Shown here piece after piece: positions 11,550 through 23,242 of a DNA stretch of 64,000 nt. Positions within the stretch are counted from its first letter, which is position 1; each line of letters opens with the position of its first letter. The position numbers and the translations under genes are program-made. The DNA is taken from the NCBI GenBank assembly GCA_022478985.1, contig JAKSZP010006623.1:186001-250000 (forward strand). The letters run 5' to 3'. A model generated the notes under the pieces. The model saw only the letters and a program-made list of their open reading frames with translations. It searched no databases and had not been told where the DNA came from. The stretch is from Massospora cicadina (taxonomy: Eukaryota > Entomophthoromycota > Entomophthoromycetes > Entomophthorales > Entomophthoraceae).

Positions 11550-12340
11550 TCATTCTATCCAATTGAAGGAAGCATTTTTCTTCAGCAATTCAAAAAGTGG
11601 GGCCCCAATGCAACTGAAAATGGGAATGAATTGGCGGTAATACCCAAACACCCCTAGAAACACCTGAATATCCTGCTTGCTACCTGGGCAGGTCATCTTA
11701 CTTATTGCTTCCACTTTAGCCAGCTGCAGTTTAAGCCCATTTGAATCCATGATGAACCCTAAGTATTCCAATTGCATTTTAAAGAAATGGCACTTTCGAG
11801 GCTTGATTTTGATATTAGCAGCAGCGAGGCGTTGAAACACTTGTTCCAAATGACCAAGGTGTTCAGTAAACGTCCGTGAGAACATCTTGATATAATCAAG
11901 AAAGACTAAAACGCAGGACAACTTTAAATCATCTAGAATCGTATCCATGGCATGCTGAAATGTATCCAGGGCTTTGCACAACCCTTGTGGCATGCAAGTA
12001 GGTTGGAATAACCCTTTTGATGTGATGATGGCACATTTTTCTTGTTCTGCTGAGAGCAATTCAATCTGCAAGTACCATGAGATCAGATCCATGGCTGAGA
12101 AATAGTTTACTCCTCCTAATTGATCTAACACATCATCAATTCATGGAAGAGAGTAGGAATACTTCTTTATTACGTTATTGAGTTTGTGATAGTTGATAAC
12201 CACCCAATTTGAGCCATCTCTTTTCTTTACTATGATCACCAGTGATGCCCACAGACTATTTTAATGGCTCTAGCATCCCTTGCTGTATTATTTTATCCAC
12301 CTCATCGGAAACTTTTTCCTCCACTGCTTTAGAATGTCTA
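11550..12340 (-). pseudogene. Element B reverse transcriptase remnant
   Basis: A 193-codon open segment (11550-12131) covers RT motifs: FSAMDLISWYLQIEL (motif A), the GLFQPTCMPQGLCKALDTFQ block (motif B region), and LVFLDYIKMFSR, where the catalytic YxDD box reads FLDY, losing the second Asp. The downstream stretch ends in FGYYRQFIP and LFELLKK, normal for gypsy connection. The first part of RT (12140-12340) is in other frames. Confidence 0.86.
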
Positions 12341-12606
12341 ACAGGTCATGAACAAATGGGAGGGTGATCCCCGGTATCTATCCAATGTACCACCCCTTGA
12401 GCGCACCCCAGATCATGATCATCAGATGCAAAAATATCCCGATACTTTTCAAATAATGCCATAGCCTGTTCTTGTTGTTCCATTGATAGTCCATTCAGCG
12501 CTTCCCATGGAACCACGGTCAATATGCTTAGTGGAGAGCTTGTTGGCAATCTGAAACTCTCCCACGAGCCAAAATCATGGATACAGCGGACCTCTTCTAT
12601 AGGGGA

Positions 12607-12878
12607 AAAGTGTAAGTACGCCACCACTTGGTGCCACCAGATTGTTATGGTCTCTTTTTGTAAATTTGCGAGCAGCAGTTTCACTTCTCCATTCCCAGGT
12701 AGCAGAAACCCTGGAGCCACATGTGGCTCAAGCTGAGAGTGTTGGTAAGACACCATGATTTCACCAAAAAGCCCTTTTGGGATATCAATTTCGAGCTCAG
12801 TTCCTACTATGCAGTGGTGCCCAGATGGTATACTACAATTGCTAGCCGCTCAAAGCAGAATCCCCTTGTATTCATAGA
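12607..12878 (-). pseudogene. Element B dUTPase-like domain
   Basis: One frame, broken by a single TGA near its start. It begins at YEYKGILL and then reads AASNCSIPSGHHCIVGTELE, IDIPKGLFGEIM, QHSQLEPHVAPGFLLPGNGE, VKLLLANLQKETITI and HQVVAYLHF. The spacing of strands matches dUTPase (GxxLxAA...IPxG...VGTGL.IxIPxG..G.I...SGL...vapGvID..Y.G.vkvlL.N...e...i..G..iAQLI). Motif III lacks both the Asp and the Tyr, so this is a dUTPase fold without its catalytic motif. It lies between protease and RT. Confidence 0.7.
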
Positions 12879-13019
12879 TCTGGCTGGGAAAGATCCTAGT
12901 CTGTTGCTTCAGTCATTAATAGTGCATGGGGATTACTCCATCGCTGTAGGCTAGGTTGATTTAACTAGAATGGAATGAGTCCATTAGGATCCCACATAAG
13001 GTAAAATAAACAGGAATCT

Positions 13020-13401
13020 GTTGTCCTAAAATGTAAAGGGATTCCTCCGCCATGTCTATCACAACACCAAATTTCCTCATAAATGCTGCACCAATTAGCA
13101 TGTCATAATTGTTGTTTGGCAGAACCACCGCCGGGGCGGAAGCCTGGATGGACCTGAATCATGAGGGCAACGCACTATAAGCACCTTCAGATACAGTGCT
13201 ATGTGTCCCCGCAGTTACATATACTACTTGATAATCCACATCCGGTTTGAGCAGGAGCTTAGCCACCAACTGGGTAGAGACTATGTTCATTGGGGCTCCA
13301 GTATCGATGATAGCCTGGATTTTTGTATTTTGGATGAAAATGTCACAATAAGTACATTCTGAGTAAAAGGAACCATCAATGTTTATTGCGTGTACATCCA
13401 A
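13020..13401 (-). pseudogene. Element B aspartic protease
   Basis: An 80-codon open segment (13159-13401) carries the retropepsin active site as AIIDTGAPMNIVS, with DTG intact. A second conserved block YDMLIGAAFMRKFGV follows downstream near 13065-13110 after a stop. The element C copy is nearly the same but is split by a SINE1. Confidence 0.83.
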
Positions 13402-13728
13402 GAGCTTACTGTTACTTAAGAAAGAGGAGATGTCAAGCTGACCTGTGGGTACTCATTAATGATTTTTCCCACTGGAATGGCATTGTGGACTCCTACCAAA
13501 GAAGTAGCAGCCATCGATGGATACTTGATACTTGTGCCAGTCTATTCCAAGATCTTCCACGCATATGGCTTCAGCACTTGCTGGTGAAACACAGAGTTTG
13601 AGGGTGAATCTATACATTGGGACCCAGAAGCAGAGATTCCTGATGGAAGCTGTTGGTATATTAATTCATCCGATTGAGTTTAGGATTCTTCCCAATTTGG
13701 ATTGAGGGATTTGTTAGGGACAAGTGGA

Positions 13729-14960
13729 TTAAACATAGCAGAGGAGGAGTGTCCCGTCTCTACTCTTCTCGAGATTTTCCCTGCGGGGTCTCCTCAGTTG
13801 GTAACACAGCCAATTGTATTTGATTAGGGCAGTTTGCCACATAATGCCCCCTCCAGTATATTGCATTGGAAGCAAGTATTGAGCCAGCAGATCATATCTA
13901 GTTTGGAAAGAATTCACAGAATGGTATGGCGAACAAATACGTTCCATCAGATGATAGCATAGCCGCTGTAGTTCATACTGCAAATTCTTTGGTGTGGAGG
14001 TAACAGAAGGTTGGCGGGCTATATTAGGGGCGCTGTTTGTGGCTGATAGTTGGTGTAAAGTATTTATGATCTGAATAAGTCCTGCTCCTTTGTCCAACAT
14101 GTGAGACATAGTGTTAGATAGTTTCTGATATGGTTTGACGGCAGCCATCATTGCAATACCCATATCCTCAGCGAAAAAAGGTTGGCTCTGATTAGTACAT
14201 GTGCTTCCGCTGAGAAACGTTCAGCAAAATCCGACAGGGTCTCATCTTGGTTAAATTGTATAGTCATAAAATTGGCTTTTCATTGGGCCATTTTGGTCGC
14301 ACCCCTGAACAAATGAAGAATAATCGCCTTAATTTCTTCATAGGATGCCAAACTATTTTGGGAGGTAGCAAATAACTTGATTGGCGCTGTCTACATCAAT
14401 AGCAGACAGCAACAGTTTCGCTTTACATTGATCAGAAACCCCTTTTGTGGCAAATTAAAATCGCTTAAAATACCCATGTAGGTATCATCATGACTAAAAG
14501 GAGGTAAGTTCTCAATTCACACGGCTTCGCCTTGCTTCACACTTCTGCAGCAGGGACCAGGCGCATTGGTTTGCCAGCCAGTTAAGCTAAAATCTGATGT
14601 GATGAACTCAAAGGAAGTAGTGTCGCGCGGGGTATACATGTCATCACTGGAAGAATATTTGTTAGTGGAGTCATAACGTTCATTCTCCAAATTTCCACTG
14701 ACTGCACCATTCCCCAAGCTCTGGTATGCTTCATGAACTGTTTGTTGATCAATTGAATTTCCTGTTGCAGCGTTTCATATTGTTGTTGCAATTTTTGGCG
14801 GACTCCCATTTCTTTGTTCTGGTGCTGTTCCACAGCTTGTATTTGCAAAAGAACGCTTTTGATTATATTCTGCAAGCTGGTTTGCTGTCAGAATGGAGGA
14901 GGACTCATCATTGTAGAGTAATTGGCTTTTTGGTTTCTTCCAACTATAGTTGCTTAGTAG
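13729..14960 (-). pseudogene. Element B gag remnant with zinc knuckle
   Basis: Gag region. 13729-14163 (144 codons) and shorter pieces upstream (14582-14875, coiled-coil-like, with QIQAVEQHQNKEMGVRQKLQ) are readable. A CCHC zinc-knuckle region lies at 13829-13875: CFQCNILEG, then after a one-base frame change HYVANC. This is the nucleocapsid end of gag. The capsid part is degenerate. Confidence 0.7.
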
Positions 14961-14961
14961 C

Positions 14962-14979
14962 CCCCTGTAGTGAGCACCA
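14962..14979 (-). other. Primer-binding site of element B
   Basis: TGGTGCTCACTACAGGGG on the coding strand, one base inside the 5' LTR. It starts with TGG, as expected for pairing to a tRNA 3' CCA. The same 18 bases occur in A and C. Confidence 0.82.
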
Positions 14980-14980
14980 C

Positions 14981-15447
14981 TGTTAATTCTTGGCGTTTGG
15001 TCTTGATTCCACTGAGTTGGTTTTTCACAGGGTATGAGCCACTGAGCAACCAAATTGGATAATATGAAGATCGCCAACTATATAATAAACTTATTAAAAT
15101 ATTTATGAAGCTATCGCCCCTTATTTTCACCTTTATTATAATATAACTGCAGACTTTATCTGCGCTCTTCCTTTTCATAAAAACCTCTAAACCCTTTTAT
15201 CTTCCATCAGACTCTTTATACCTTGGTTCCCCCAGCCAGATGTGTCCTTGGCTTGGTACTCTTCTATTCTGCTTCCCTTTTTGAATTACTCTCATTTGTA
15301 TTGAATCTCAGCATAAATCCTCTCAATTTGCCAAATGCCTCATTTCAAAGCGCTTAAATTACCAGTACCAGTTCAATTTCAGCAGATTCCATTCATTCTG
15401 TTATATTAATTTAGGGCTTATCATCCAGTCATATTGGAATCGCAACA
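14981..15447 (-). repeat. Element B right LTR (5' LTR)
   Basis: 467 bp, TGTTAATTCTTGG...CGCAACA, the pair of 9383-9850. Confidence 0.92.
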
Positions 15448-15452
15448 CCCCC
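15448..15452. repeat. Target-site duplication of element B (right)
   Basis: CCCCC directly after the right LTR of B, matching 9378-9382. Confidence 0.75.
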
Positions 15453-16342
15453 TTAGATTCCTCCCCAAGAGTATTTGCAACAATGGGTAAAGCAGAGATG
15501 GAGGTAGGGGGAAGGCTACAGAGGATTGGGTAGCCTTAGAAGAAAAATTTTCCAGCTTAACTGGAAGAGAAAGTACAGAGGCGTCAATGATCTTATGCGG
15601 TCATATGGATGTTAAAACTTTACAGGGTGAGGGAGCAGCTTTTGTAGGGAGGATAGGCACAGGCGAACGCACTCCCAACTGCTCAACAAGCAGTAGCTCC
15701 TCAATGGTGAGAGCTGAAGATTTCACCTCAGCGTCACTTGTGTTAGCCCATACTTATTATTTGGCTACTTTAAACAAAGCCTCTTTAATGTTGTGGAGTT
15801 TTTTAAAGTGGCGCTTTACTGAAACGATATGTCTGGCTAGAGATGGTCTAGAGGCTAGCCCAGTTAACAGGGTGGCGATGGCATCATCAAGGGTAAGCAT
15901 GTTAGAGGTGGTCAACCTTTGCATAGTGAGGTAAAAACATTTAGCAAAGGCAATGGTTGATTCACCTTCCAACATACTAAAGCGCATAAAGGCATTTTTT
16001 CCCTGTTTAGACTCTGTTTGGACCCAAATTCAGCCAGAAGAGCTTCATTCACCTCTGCCCAAGTGTATGAAGGGTTCAGGTTAGGGACTATCATCTCTTG
16101 TGCTAGACGACTTAAACAAGGAAGGATGTGGTGCACTTTTTGCATGTCTGTGGCGCCATCCATAGCAGCTTCATAAACGTATAGGAAGGTAGAAATGCTC
16201 CCTTCACCAGGGGTGAACTTCTCCTTAATGGGGAGTATGTAGGGCGCTGATCTAGCTCCTCAATGTGGGACAAAGCGCTGGTTAGTTGCTTTTCAAGAGC
16301 AACGAGGTTTGGTGTACAGGGGACCCCTGTAGTGAGCACCAT
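15453..16342 (-). pseudogene. Element A gag remnant
   Basis: Gag of element A in three overlapping frames. It starts at 16342 with MVLTTGVPC, whose first codons overlap the PBS. 15912-16163 contains a capsid-like block with NPSYTWAEVNEALLAEFGSK, as in retrotransposon gag domains. 15757-15987 continues with FAKCFYLTMQRLTT and a helix-rich end. The capsid family is recognisable; frameshifts break it. The downstream remainder was cut by element B. Confidence 0.75.
16324..16341 (-). other. Primer-binding site of element A
   Basis: TGGTGCTCACTACAGGGG on the coding strand, three bases inside the 5' LTR. An ATG formed at its first base opens the gag frame, so PBS and putative gag start overlap. Confidence 0.82.
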
Positions 16343-16344
16343 TT

Positions 16345-17110
16345 TGTAGGAATCCAGATATTTAGGTGCTCGCTGGTGCTAACGCAGGTAGATCCCACAA
16401 AGATTTTTAATAAAAATAAAAAATATAACTAAATGCTACTATAAAATTGAGTTTTTATAGTTTTATTAGGAGCACTGGGGTAAGCAAAAAGAAAATCCCT
16501 TCGGATTTTTTAACCATTTAGTATTTATACTACTTTTGGAAGTCGGAGGGAATTTAGGGATAAGTTTGGAATAGCCTTGATGCTTCCAAGTTTTAGGTAA
16601 TATGCTGAAATAGAATTTATAACTCAGGAATTTGCATCGGGCAGTGGGATAAAAGAAGAGGGCTTGTGATTGTCCAGAACGTACCCATGAGGTAACGTTT
16701 TTAAGAACTTGAGACAATCACCACCTGAGAAATTTCTTGCTCCTTGGGGGACCCCCACCAAGCCTTTAAAAGGGGGGTCCCTGCGTAGGTGCAGTTAAGG
16801 ACTTTGGGGTGGTGGGAGGATTGCCTTCTGATGGTAACCCCAAAGTCCATCATGTGGTCGGAGTAATCTGACCATTTGATTTTATATTTGGTGCCCATAG
16901 AGGTTTCAAACTTGTGTTACCCCAATTAACGGGGTTCCACTGAGAGTCAGCCAAGGACTTTTGTCCAATTTCTCCAATAGCTTTGTCGTCATTATTATTA
17001 AAATCACTCATAATATCCTTGGATAATTGCAAATGGCTGACATTTCCCTTTTTTGGCTGAACTTGACCTAGACATTCTTCTTGTTCAGCTGTAAGGGCAA
17101 ATGTGCAACA
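16345..17110 (-). repeat. Element A right LTR (5' LTR)
   Basis: 766 bp, TGTAGG...GCAACA. It lacks the SINE2 found in the left LTR and thus shows the pre-insertion state. Confidence 0.93.
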
Positions 17111-17115
17111 GTGAT
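17111..17115. repeat. Target-site duplication of element A (right)
   Basis: GTGAT directly after the right LTR; it matches 4522-4526 exactly. Confidence 0.9.
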
Positions 17116-17935
17116 CTCTGCTACTTGAGTAGGCAAAAATTACTGCCATTGAGACAAGAAATTTCTCTAGAAAAAGCTAGGCAATCTCATGGTGTAATAG
17201 AAGTCATTGCTTAGGCAAATATCTTCTTGACATGCAGTCAATCTCTAATATAGCTAGGCAAAATATAATAAAGAAAGATCAATAGATCAAGTATAACCTA
17301 TTAAGAATTATATGGTACTTTAGATATTATCAGAATAGAATCAAGAATAGGATAAAATAAATTAAGGGATATTCTAGATGATGAGAGATAGGCGTATACC
17401 ACATTTAAATTTAGAAATAGATTCAGAAATGTAGGAAGTACTTACACAGTCCAGGTTCCTAGTTGGATTAGATCAGGATTCATCATTGAGAGCAGGACTG
17501 AGATTAATAATGGTAACAGAGTTAAGTGATTTCCATTATCTACCATAAGAAACCCAACAGATATTGAAGGTAGACTAGTGTGACATAAGATTGTTAATAG
17601 CATGAATAGAGTAACTACACGTTGAATAAAAACTCAGGCTTAATATTAAGATGATATTATGTTGGTTTGGGTATTCTTCACAATATTATTACCCAGAGGA
17701 GCGTTGATGAGGTGATTCATCTTGAATTCATTTAACTGTGAATTTTGTTGTTATCAACTGTTAAGTGTTATGTAAAAAAAGGATAAACCTTAGGCCTTAA
17801 TTCTGATAAAGTATAAATTGCTAAATATATAATAAATATATGCTAAAATTGCCTAAATAAGGAGCTTTGTTGCAAGCCCAGTGACGAGGCTTCCCACACA
17901 CTAGGGTGAATCCTGACACTATCTTATATTTATCT
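17116..17935. other. AT-rich spacer
   Basis: No coding pattern or repeat family recognised in this stretch next to element A. Confidence 0.5.
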
Positions 17936-18410
17936 ATATAAAAAGCATGTTTTTTGTTTCTTTGTTTGTAAAACTTGCAATTTTATACTATTTATTAAAT
18001 TGCAATGAAACTTTGAAAAGTTGTTGTGTGCACCTACAAAAGTTTTTAATTTGTACAACTATTATTTTTATAGTAAAATAAAAGTTTTAAATGTAACAAG
18101 TAAAAACCTTAATTTTTTAATCACAATTGATATATTGTTATGGCTAAGTAGTTTGATATTTGGTTGATCTGATAGTTTCAATAGTTTTGCCAAGGATTGA
18201 TGGTTTTAATTTGACTAATAATATTATTTATTTTTAGTAAGCAATTTGTGATTGGTTAATTTTAAGTTATTTGGTTTTAGTAAAATTTTGGTATTTTTTG
18301 TTGTTTTGATTTGTTTAGTTTGGGTTTATAAAGCAGTTGGTATTTGTTTGATTTGGCATATTCAATAGTTTTAGCTAAATGGTTTAATGGTTTATCTATA
18401 TATAGATAGC
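17936..18410 (+). repeat. Degenerate repeat block with Helitron-like start
   Basis: Begins TCTATATAAAAAGCATG after an A, then changes into loosely repeated ~50-bp units of the type GGCTAAGTAGTTTGATATTT. A 45-bp segment (18131-18175) matches the reverse complement of 39638-39682 with two differences. The block at 39.1-39.9 kb begins in the same manner in the opposite direction. A non-autonomous Helitron or terminal inverted repeats are possible; the identity is not proven. Confidence 0.45.
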
Positions 18411-19675
18411 TAAAACTGATATTGCAAATGATTGCTAAAGCTAAAAATAATATAATGAGACAATTTAATTATTAATTTAATAAAAAATGTATTGTGTATC
18501 TGAGTTTACTTTAATTTTTCTTTGGACAATAAGTTTGTCAAAAATTTAATCAGATGGATTCCTCCCATAATCATCAAAATTTGAGGGTGATGTTATTTGA
18601 TCTTGGCATTTGACTAATACCACATTTTGATGATATTTAATGATAAATAACCAATTTGTGCTCCCCATTAGGTTGGGTTGAGCTATTTTGATGATTCCAC
18701 CAGTATGTATTTGTCAATATAAATCCCAACAGCGACTTAGTACTTTGATTACTGGCAATTAGAAGCTAATAATAAACAATTAAATATTAAAATTAAAAAA
18801 AGAAAAATTTATCAGAAATTTACGCCAAGGTTAATTTAAGTGTTTAATTAGTGAAGGTTTATTGGCTGAACACCAATTTAAAGTTAGGTTATTGGAATCA
18901 TTGGTAACTAATGCCAAGGATTCAATCAGTTATTTATTTAAGAATTATCTAGAAACTTGTGCTGTGGATAATTGTTCTGCCAGAGGAATGCTGCTGTTTC
19001 CATTATGAGAGCAAGAGTGATTCTGTCACCTCTTATTCTTCTACCAGTGACTGATGTCAATGATAATTGATAATATTTTATTATTATTTTATATATGTCT
19101 CACCGGCGACTGATGCAAGGGATGAGTTAAATTTATATTCAGCATTTGAGAAGGACAGGTTAAGAGGGAATGAGTACCAGTGGGAAGTTGAAATTTGGAT
19201 AAGGTCCTAGCAATGAGTGCTGATGGGTTTGGATAGGCATTGATCCTAAGTATAAAAGAGTTTAGTTCCCTCCTAATAAAGATCTTACTTTTTCCCACCT
19301 TTTTTATTGTTAATGTTGAAAGCAAATAGGTTGGTAAATATGGGACTGGAGATCCCTGAGATAGATATGAGGTGATGCACCTGGAGTGTCTGGTGCTGCC
19401 AACTCCAATACCTTAGTCCTACAAAAATCTCTCAATGGTAACTGGCCAACCAGCTATTAACAATGATAGGCTGACAGCCATCAGCCATGAAGTTGATGTA
19501 GTGTGGGAGCTGTGCTGATCAAGATGAGGGATGGACTTGCCAGTGTACACCTAAGGGAGGCTTGTAATTGGTCATTAGGGAGAAGGAGCAAGGGGTTGGG
19601 CTACCCAGGAAAGGGCTGAGGACCACCAGTGCACTCCCAAAAGGGGCAATGGCACTAAGGTGAAGTTGTTAGTGT
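18411..19675. other. Intergenic DNA, no gene recognised
   Basis: AT-rich to about 19080. The last 350 bases are richer in GC and look like decayed coding DNA without a recognisable family. A 78-codon minus-strand open stretch (19089-19325) has no visible domain. Confidence 0.4.
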
Positions 19676-19690
19676 TGAAGCTTTGGCCTA
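19676..19690 (-). repeat. First 15 bases of element F left LTR
   Basis: TGAAGCTTTGGCCTA matches the start of the right LTR (TGAAGTTTTGGCCCA). The rest of this LTR resumes at 27162 on the other side of element C. Confidence 0.8.
19686..19690. repeat. Target-site duplication of element C (left)
   Basis: GCCTA, repeated at 27157-27161. Confidence 0.88.
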
Positions 19691-20169
19691 TGTTAATTCT
19701 TGGTGTAAAGGCTTGATTCTGCCAAGTCAGTTTGCACAGGGTATTAACCACTGAGTAACCAAATCAGATGATATGAAGATCACTGACTTTAATAAAACTC
19801 AATAAACTATATACAAAGCAATCGCCCCTTATTTGACCTTTATTATTTTTATACTAATTGCATACTTATCTGTAACAACCTAATCACAGGAAAAGACCTT
19901 CCGTTCAATCCTCCATATGACTCTTTAAGCCTTGGTTCCCCAATCCATATGCATCCTCATCTTGATAGTCTTCTACTCGTTTTCCCTTTTCTAGAAGTTC
20001 TCATTTATATCAAAATCTCAGCATAATTCCCCTCAACTTGCTGAATGGTCGACATTTTGATTGATTATTATCCATATAACTTTTATGTCAATCTCAAGAC
20101 TCATCTCAATTCCCACTCTGATCCACTGGTATGGGTAGTTTATTATCCAGTCTTATCAACTTCCTGACA
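19691..20169 (-). repeat. Element C left LTR (3' LTR)
   Basis: 479 bp, TGTTAATTCTTGG...CCTGACA, pair of 26685-27156. Confidence 0.92.
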
Positions 20170-20185
20170 TTACCCCCCCTTTGAC
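20170..20185 (-). other. Polypurine tract of element C
   Basis: TTACCCCCCCTTTGAC on the plus strand, purine-rich on the coding strand, abutting the 3' LTR. Confidence 0.65.
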
Positions 20186-20239
20186 CAAATTATAGGCTCT
20201 TACTGTTTATATGCTCAAAGGAACTTTGCATGAACTCAG

Positions 20240-21260
20240 TTGATAATCTGACCCCCCCGCAGGTTTTTTGATAGTGTAGACATCCATTCCAGTCTTCTCA
20301 ATTGTCTCAAACAGTCCAGCTCAGATGTTGGATAGCTTATTTTTCACAAAATCCGTGCTGGTCATGGAATAAGACATGGTCTCCTACAGAAAACAGCGGA
20401 AGTCCACTCTATCTCTTCTGATTGGCTACCTGATTTTGAATCTTCTAGGCCAAACTGGTAGAGTAGGATTCCGTTTGCAGCTTGATCAATGTATCCATAA
20501 GAGTCTTCAATTATCGCTGAGGGTCCATACCACCAGTGTCCTCTACATACAAGTAAAGCAAGGCGGGCAGAGCTAGATGTCAACCATACAGCAGTTGGAA
20601 AGGGCTCTTACCAGTGGACAAATGAAAGCTGATATTATACATGAACACAGCTGTAGTTAGAAGGGCACTCCATTCTGAAGGTCCATCCTTTATCAATTTA
20701 TGAAGTATGTTCACTAGGGTTCTGTTGACCTGCTCCACCATTCCATTTGATTCTGGATGATAGGGGGTGGTCAAAAACCCGTGAATCACCATCAACTCAT
20801 TAAATTTTGCAGGATATGCATTTTAAATTGGTTTCGTTGTTCATTAGAATGAACTGTGGGCAGCTTTGTCACTGTATAACACACTCCATAATAAACTTGG
20901 CAGTGGTGACCACGCCCAAGTCATTAATGGCCCTGTCCTTCACCCATCAAATCAAATGATCAATGGCGACGATTATATACTTGGATCGATTGGTGCTAGT
21001 TGGTAGAGATCCCACTACATCAAAGAAATGGTGTGCCAGGCGAACCAGGGTCTAACCAGCTGGTATGTGGTCTTCTTGTGGAATGGATTTTCCACTTGAC
21101 ACTGATGGCAACAACTAACTGTTTTCAATACGTCATAGTGCATGTTCTCCCAGTAGTAATGGGTCTCAAAAACTCCAGAGTTTTCCGCGTTCCTCCATGT
21201 CCTACAGCCTGATGAGCATCCATAATAATTGTAAGTCTAGCCAAAGTTTTAGAGAAACTC
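20240..21260 (-). pseudogene. Element C integrase remnant
   Basis: DDE integrase. 20580-20795 has FLTTPYHPESNGMVEQVNRTL with the catalytic Glu kept, followed by the WSALLTTAVFMYN helix. 20362-20583 covers the C-terminal part. The catalytic Asp blocks upstream (to about 21000) and the zinc-binding part (to about 21250) are in other frames. Compared with B, the DDE Glu survives, but frameshifts disrupt the protein. Confidence 0.8.
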
Positions 21261-21399
21261 ATTGTCAAGTCTCAGATCAGCTTATATAGTTCCCCCTCAT
21301 GTAGAAAAGTATCCTCCCTGAGCCCATCTAATACCTTGATCACCTGCAGCGGCTCATCCTGTTATTTTTTCGCCACCATCTTCTCATACATTATGTCAG

Positions 21400-21850
21400 C
21401 TAAATATGCTGTGATAGTGACCGTTGGCAGCTGAGAAAGACAATCTGCATTTTGATGTTTTGCTCTCATATGGTGTATAATCTCAGAATTGTATGCCTAG
21501 AACTTCATTGCCCAACGTTTGAGCCGTCCTTCTGGTTCACATAGATTCTACAGCCAGTGCAAGGAAGCGTGATCCATCACTACTTGGAATCTTACCCCAT
21601 GTAGATATACCCAAAACTGTTTGTAAGCATAGATCACTGCTTATTACTCCCACTCAGTCCAGTGTAGTTTTTTTTGTGAAAGTTCAAGCTTTGACTAAAA
21701 AATGTGACATGATGCTCTATGCCATCGTCGTCCTTCTGAGATAATACTGCCCCTATAGTGGAGAGGGAAGCGTCCGTTTGCACTATAAACTATTTGTCAA
21801 AGTTGGGATATTGCAAATGGGTGCGCTTGCTAATGAAGTTCGCAACAAAT
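21400..21850 (-). pseudogene. Element C RNase H remnant
   Basis: Nucleotide-level counterpart of the element B RNase H region, in between RT and integrase. Reading frames are broken; only short blocks are readable. Boundaries are approximate. Confidence 0.55.
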
Positions 21851-21980
21851 CTAAAGCATTCTGGCATTATTTCATCTAATTAAAAGAAGCATTTTTCTTT
21901 AACAACTCATAAAGTAGGGCCCCAATGCAACTGAAATTGGGAATGAACCATCAGTAGTACCTGCCCATCCCCAGAAACAC

Positions 21981-22640
21981 TTAAATATCCCTCTTATTAC
22001 TTGGGAGAGTCATCTTGCTTATCACTTCCACCTTAGCCAGCTGCAGTTTAAGCCCATTTTTAATCCATGATGAACCTGAGGTATTATAAGTGTTTTTTGG
22101 AGAAATGACACTTCCAAGGCTTAATTTTGATATTAGCAGTAGCGAGGTGATGGAACACTTGTTCCAAGTGGGTAAGGTGCTCTGTAAACGTCCGTGAGAA
22201 CACATTGATATCATTGATGTAAACTAAGATGCAGGACAGCTTCAAATCACCTAAAATCGTATTCATGGCATTCTGTATGGTAGCTGGGGCGTTGCACAAC
22301 CCTTGTGGCATGCGAGTCAGCTGGAATAAACCTCTTGAAGTGATGATAGCACATATCTCCCGTTCTGCCATGGCAAATCGATCTGCCAGTACCCTGAGAT
22401 CAGATCCATGGCAGAAAAATAATTCGCCCCACCCAATCGGTCCAACGCATCATCAATCCATGGAAGAGGGTAGGAATCCTTTTTTATTATGCTATTGAGT
22501 TTGCAATAGTCAATAAACACTCGATTCATGCCATCTTTTTTCTTTACAATGAGCACAGGTAATGCCCACAGACTGTTTGACAGCTCTAGCATCCCTTGCA
22601 AAATAAGTTTATCCACCTCATCAGGACACCTCTCCCACCA
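21981..22640 (-). pseudogene. Element C reverse transcriptase remnant
   Basis: 22317-22616 reads LPVLIVKKKDGMNRVFIDY, CKLNSIIKKDSYPLPWIDD and motif A FSAMDLISGYWQIDL. 22084-22371 overlaps it in another frame and carries GLFQLTRMPQGLCNAPATIQ and ILVYINDINVFSRTF, where YxDD reads YIND, losing the first catalytic Asp. The thumb (KCHFSK... then a frame change) follows. Classic gypsy RT, inactive. Confidence 0.87.
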
Positions 22641-22914
22641 CTTTCAATTGTCTAATAGGTTGCAATTGAATGGGAGAGTGATACCCGTATCTATCTGATG
22701 TACCACCCCTTGAGCACACCCCAAATCATGATTATCGTGTGTGAAAATATTTTGATTTTTTAAATAATGTTATAGCCTAATCTTGCTGTTCCGCCAATAA
22801 TCCAGTAAGTGCTTCCCGCGGAACAACTGTCAATATGCCAAACAATGAGCTTGTCAGTAGTCCAAGATTCTCCCATGAGCCAAAATCATAAGTAGGCGAA
22901 CTTCATTTATAGGT

Positions 22915-23188
22915 TTTAAGTGTAGGTAAGCCACCACTTGATGCCGCTGGATCATTATTGTCTCCTTCTGTAAATTCGCTAGCAGCACCCTTACCTCCCC
23001 ATTCCCAGGGAGCAGTAGCCCTGGAGCCACATGTGGTTAGAGCCATGTGTGCTGGTGAAGTGCCATAATTTCCCCATAAAGCCCTTTAGGGACATAGATT
23101 TAGAGCTCAGTCCCTACTATGCACTGGTGTCCAGATGGTAGGCTCAAAGCGCTCGCTGCACAAAGCGGGATCCCTTTGTACTCATAAA
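22915..23188 (-). pseudogene. Element C dUTPase-like domain
   Basis: Parallel to the B domain: YEYKGIPLCAASALSLPSG, HQCIVGTEL, stop, IYVPKGLYGEIM, then PHVAPGLLLPGNGEVRVLLA and NLQKETIMIQRHQVVAYLHL. Two stops interrupt a continuous frame. As in B, motif III lacks Asp and Tyr. Conservation between B and C while both are decaying suggests the catalytically altered form was already present in their common ancestor. Confidence 0.7.
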
Positions 23189-23242
23189 TCTGGTTGGGGA
23201 GGGCTCTGGTTTGCCACTTCATTTGTTGATATTGACCAGAAA

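Larger units (their letters stand above)
9383..15447 (-). mobile_element. Ty3/gypsy element B nested in element A
   Basis: LTR retrotransposon on the minus strand, inserted into A between gag and protease. LTRs run 9383-9850 and 14981-15447, from TGTTAATTCTT to GACA/AACA. In coding order it has PBS, gag with a zinc knuckle, protease (DTG intact), dUTPase-like domain, RT, RNase H and integrase. Element C belongs to the same family: LTR starts, PBS and proteins match closely. Many inactivating changes are present. Confidence 0.93.
4527..17110 (-). mobile_element. Ty3/gypsy element A (carries element B)
   Basis: Complete LTR retrotransposon on the minus strand. Both LTRs begin TGTAGGAATCCAG and end CAACA on the plus strand. 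The element is flanked by an exact 5-bp target duplication GTGAT (4522-4526 and 17111-17115). The internal region is in two parts, 5599-9377 (integrase to protease) and 15453-16344 (gag), because element B sits between them. In the minus-strand reading the order is LTR, PBS, gag, [B], protease, dUTPase-like domain, RT, RNase H, integrase, PPT, LTR. Stops and frameshifts occur throughout. Confidence 0.93.

Noticed and set aside
15587..15934. 115-codon plus-strand stretch
   Set aside because: Antisense to the gag of element A, which has the recognisable capsid block.
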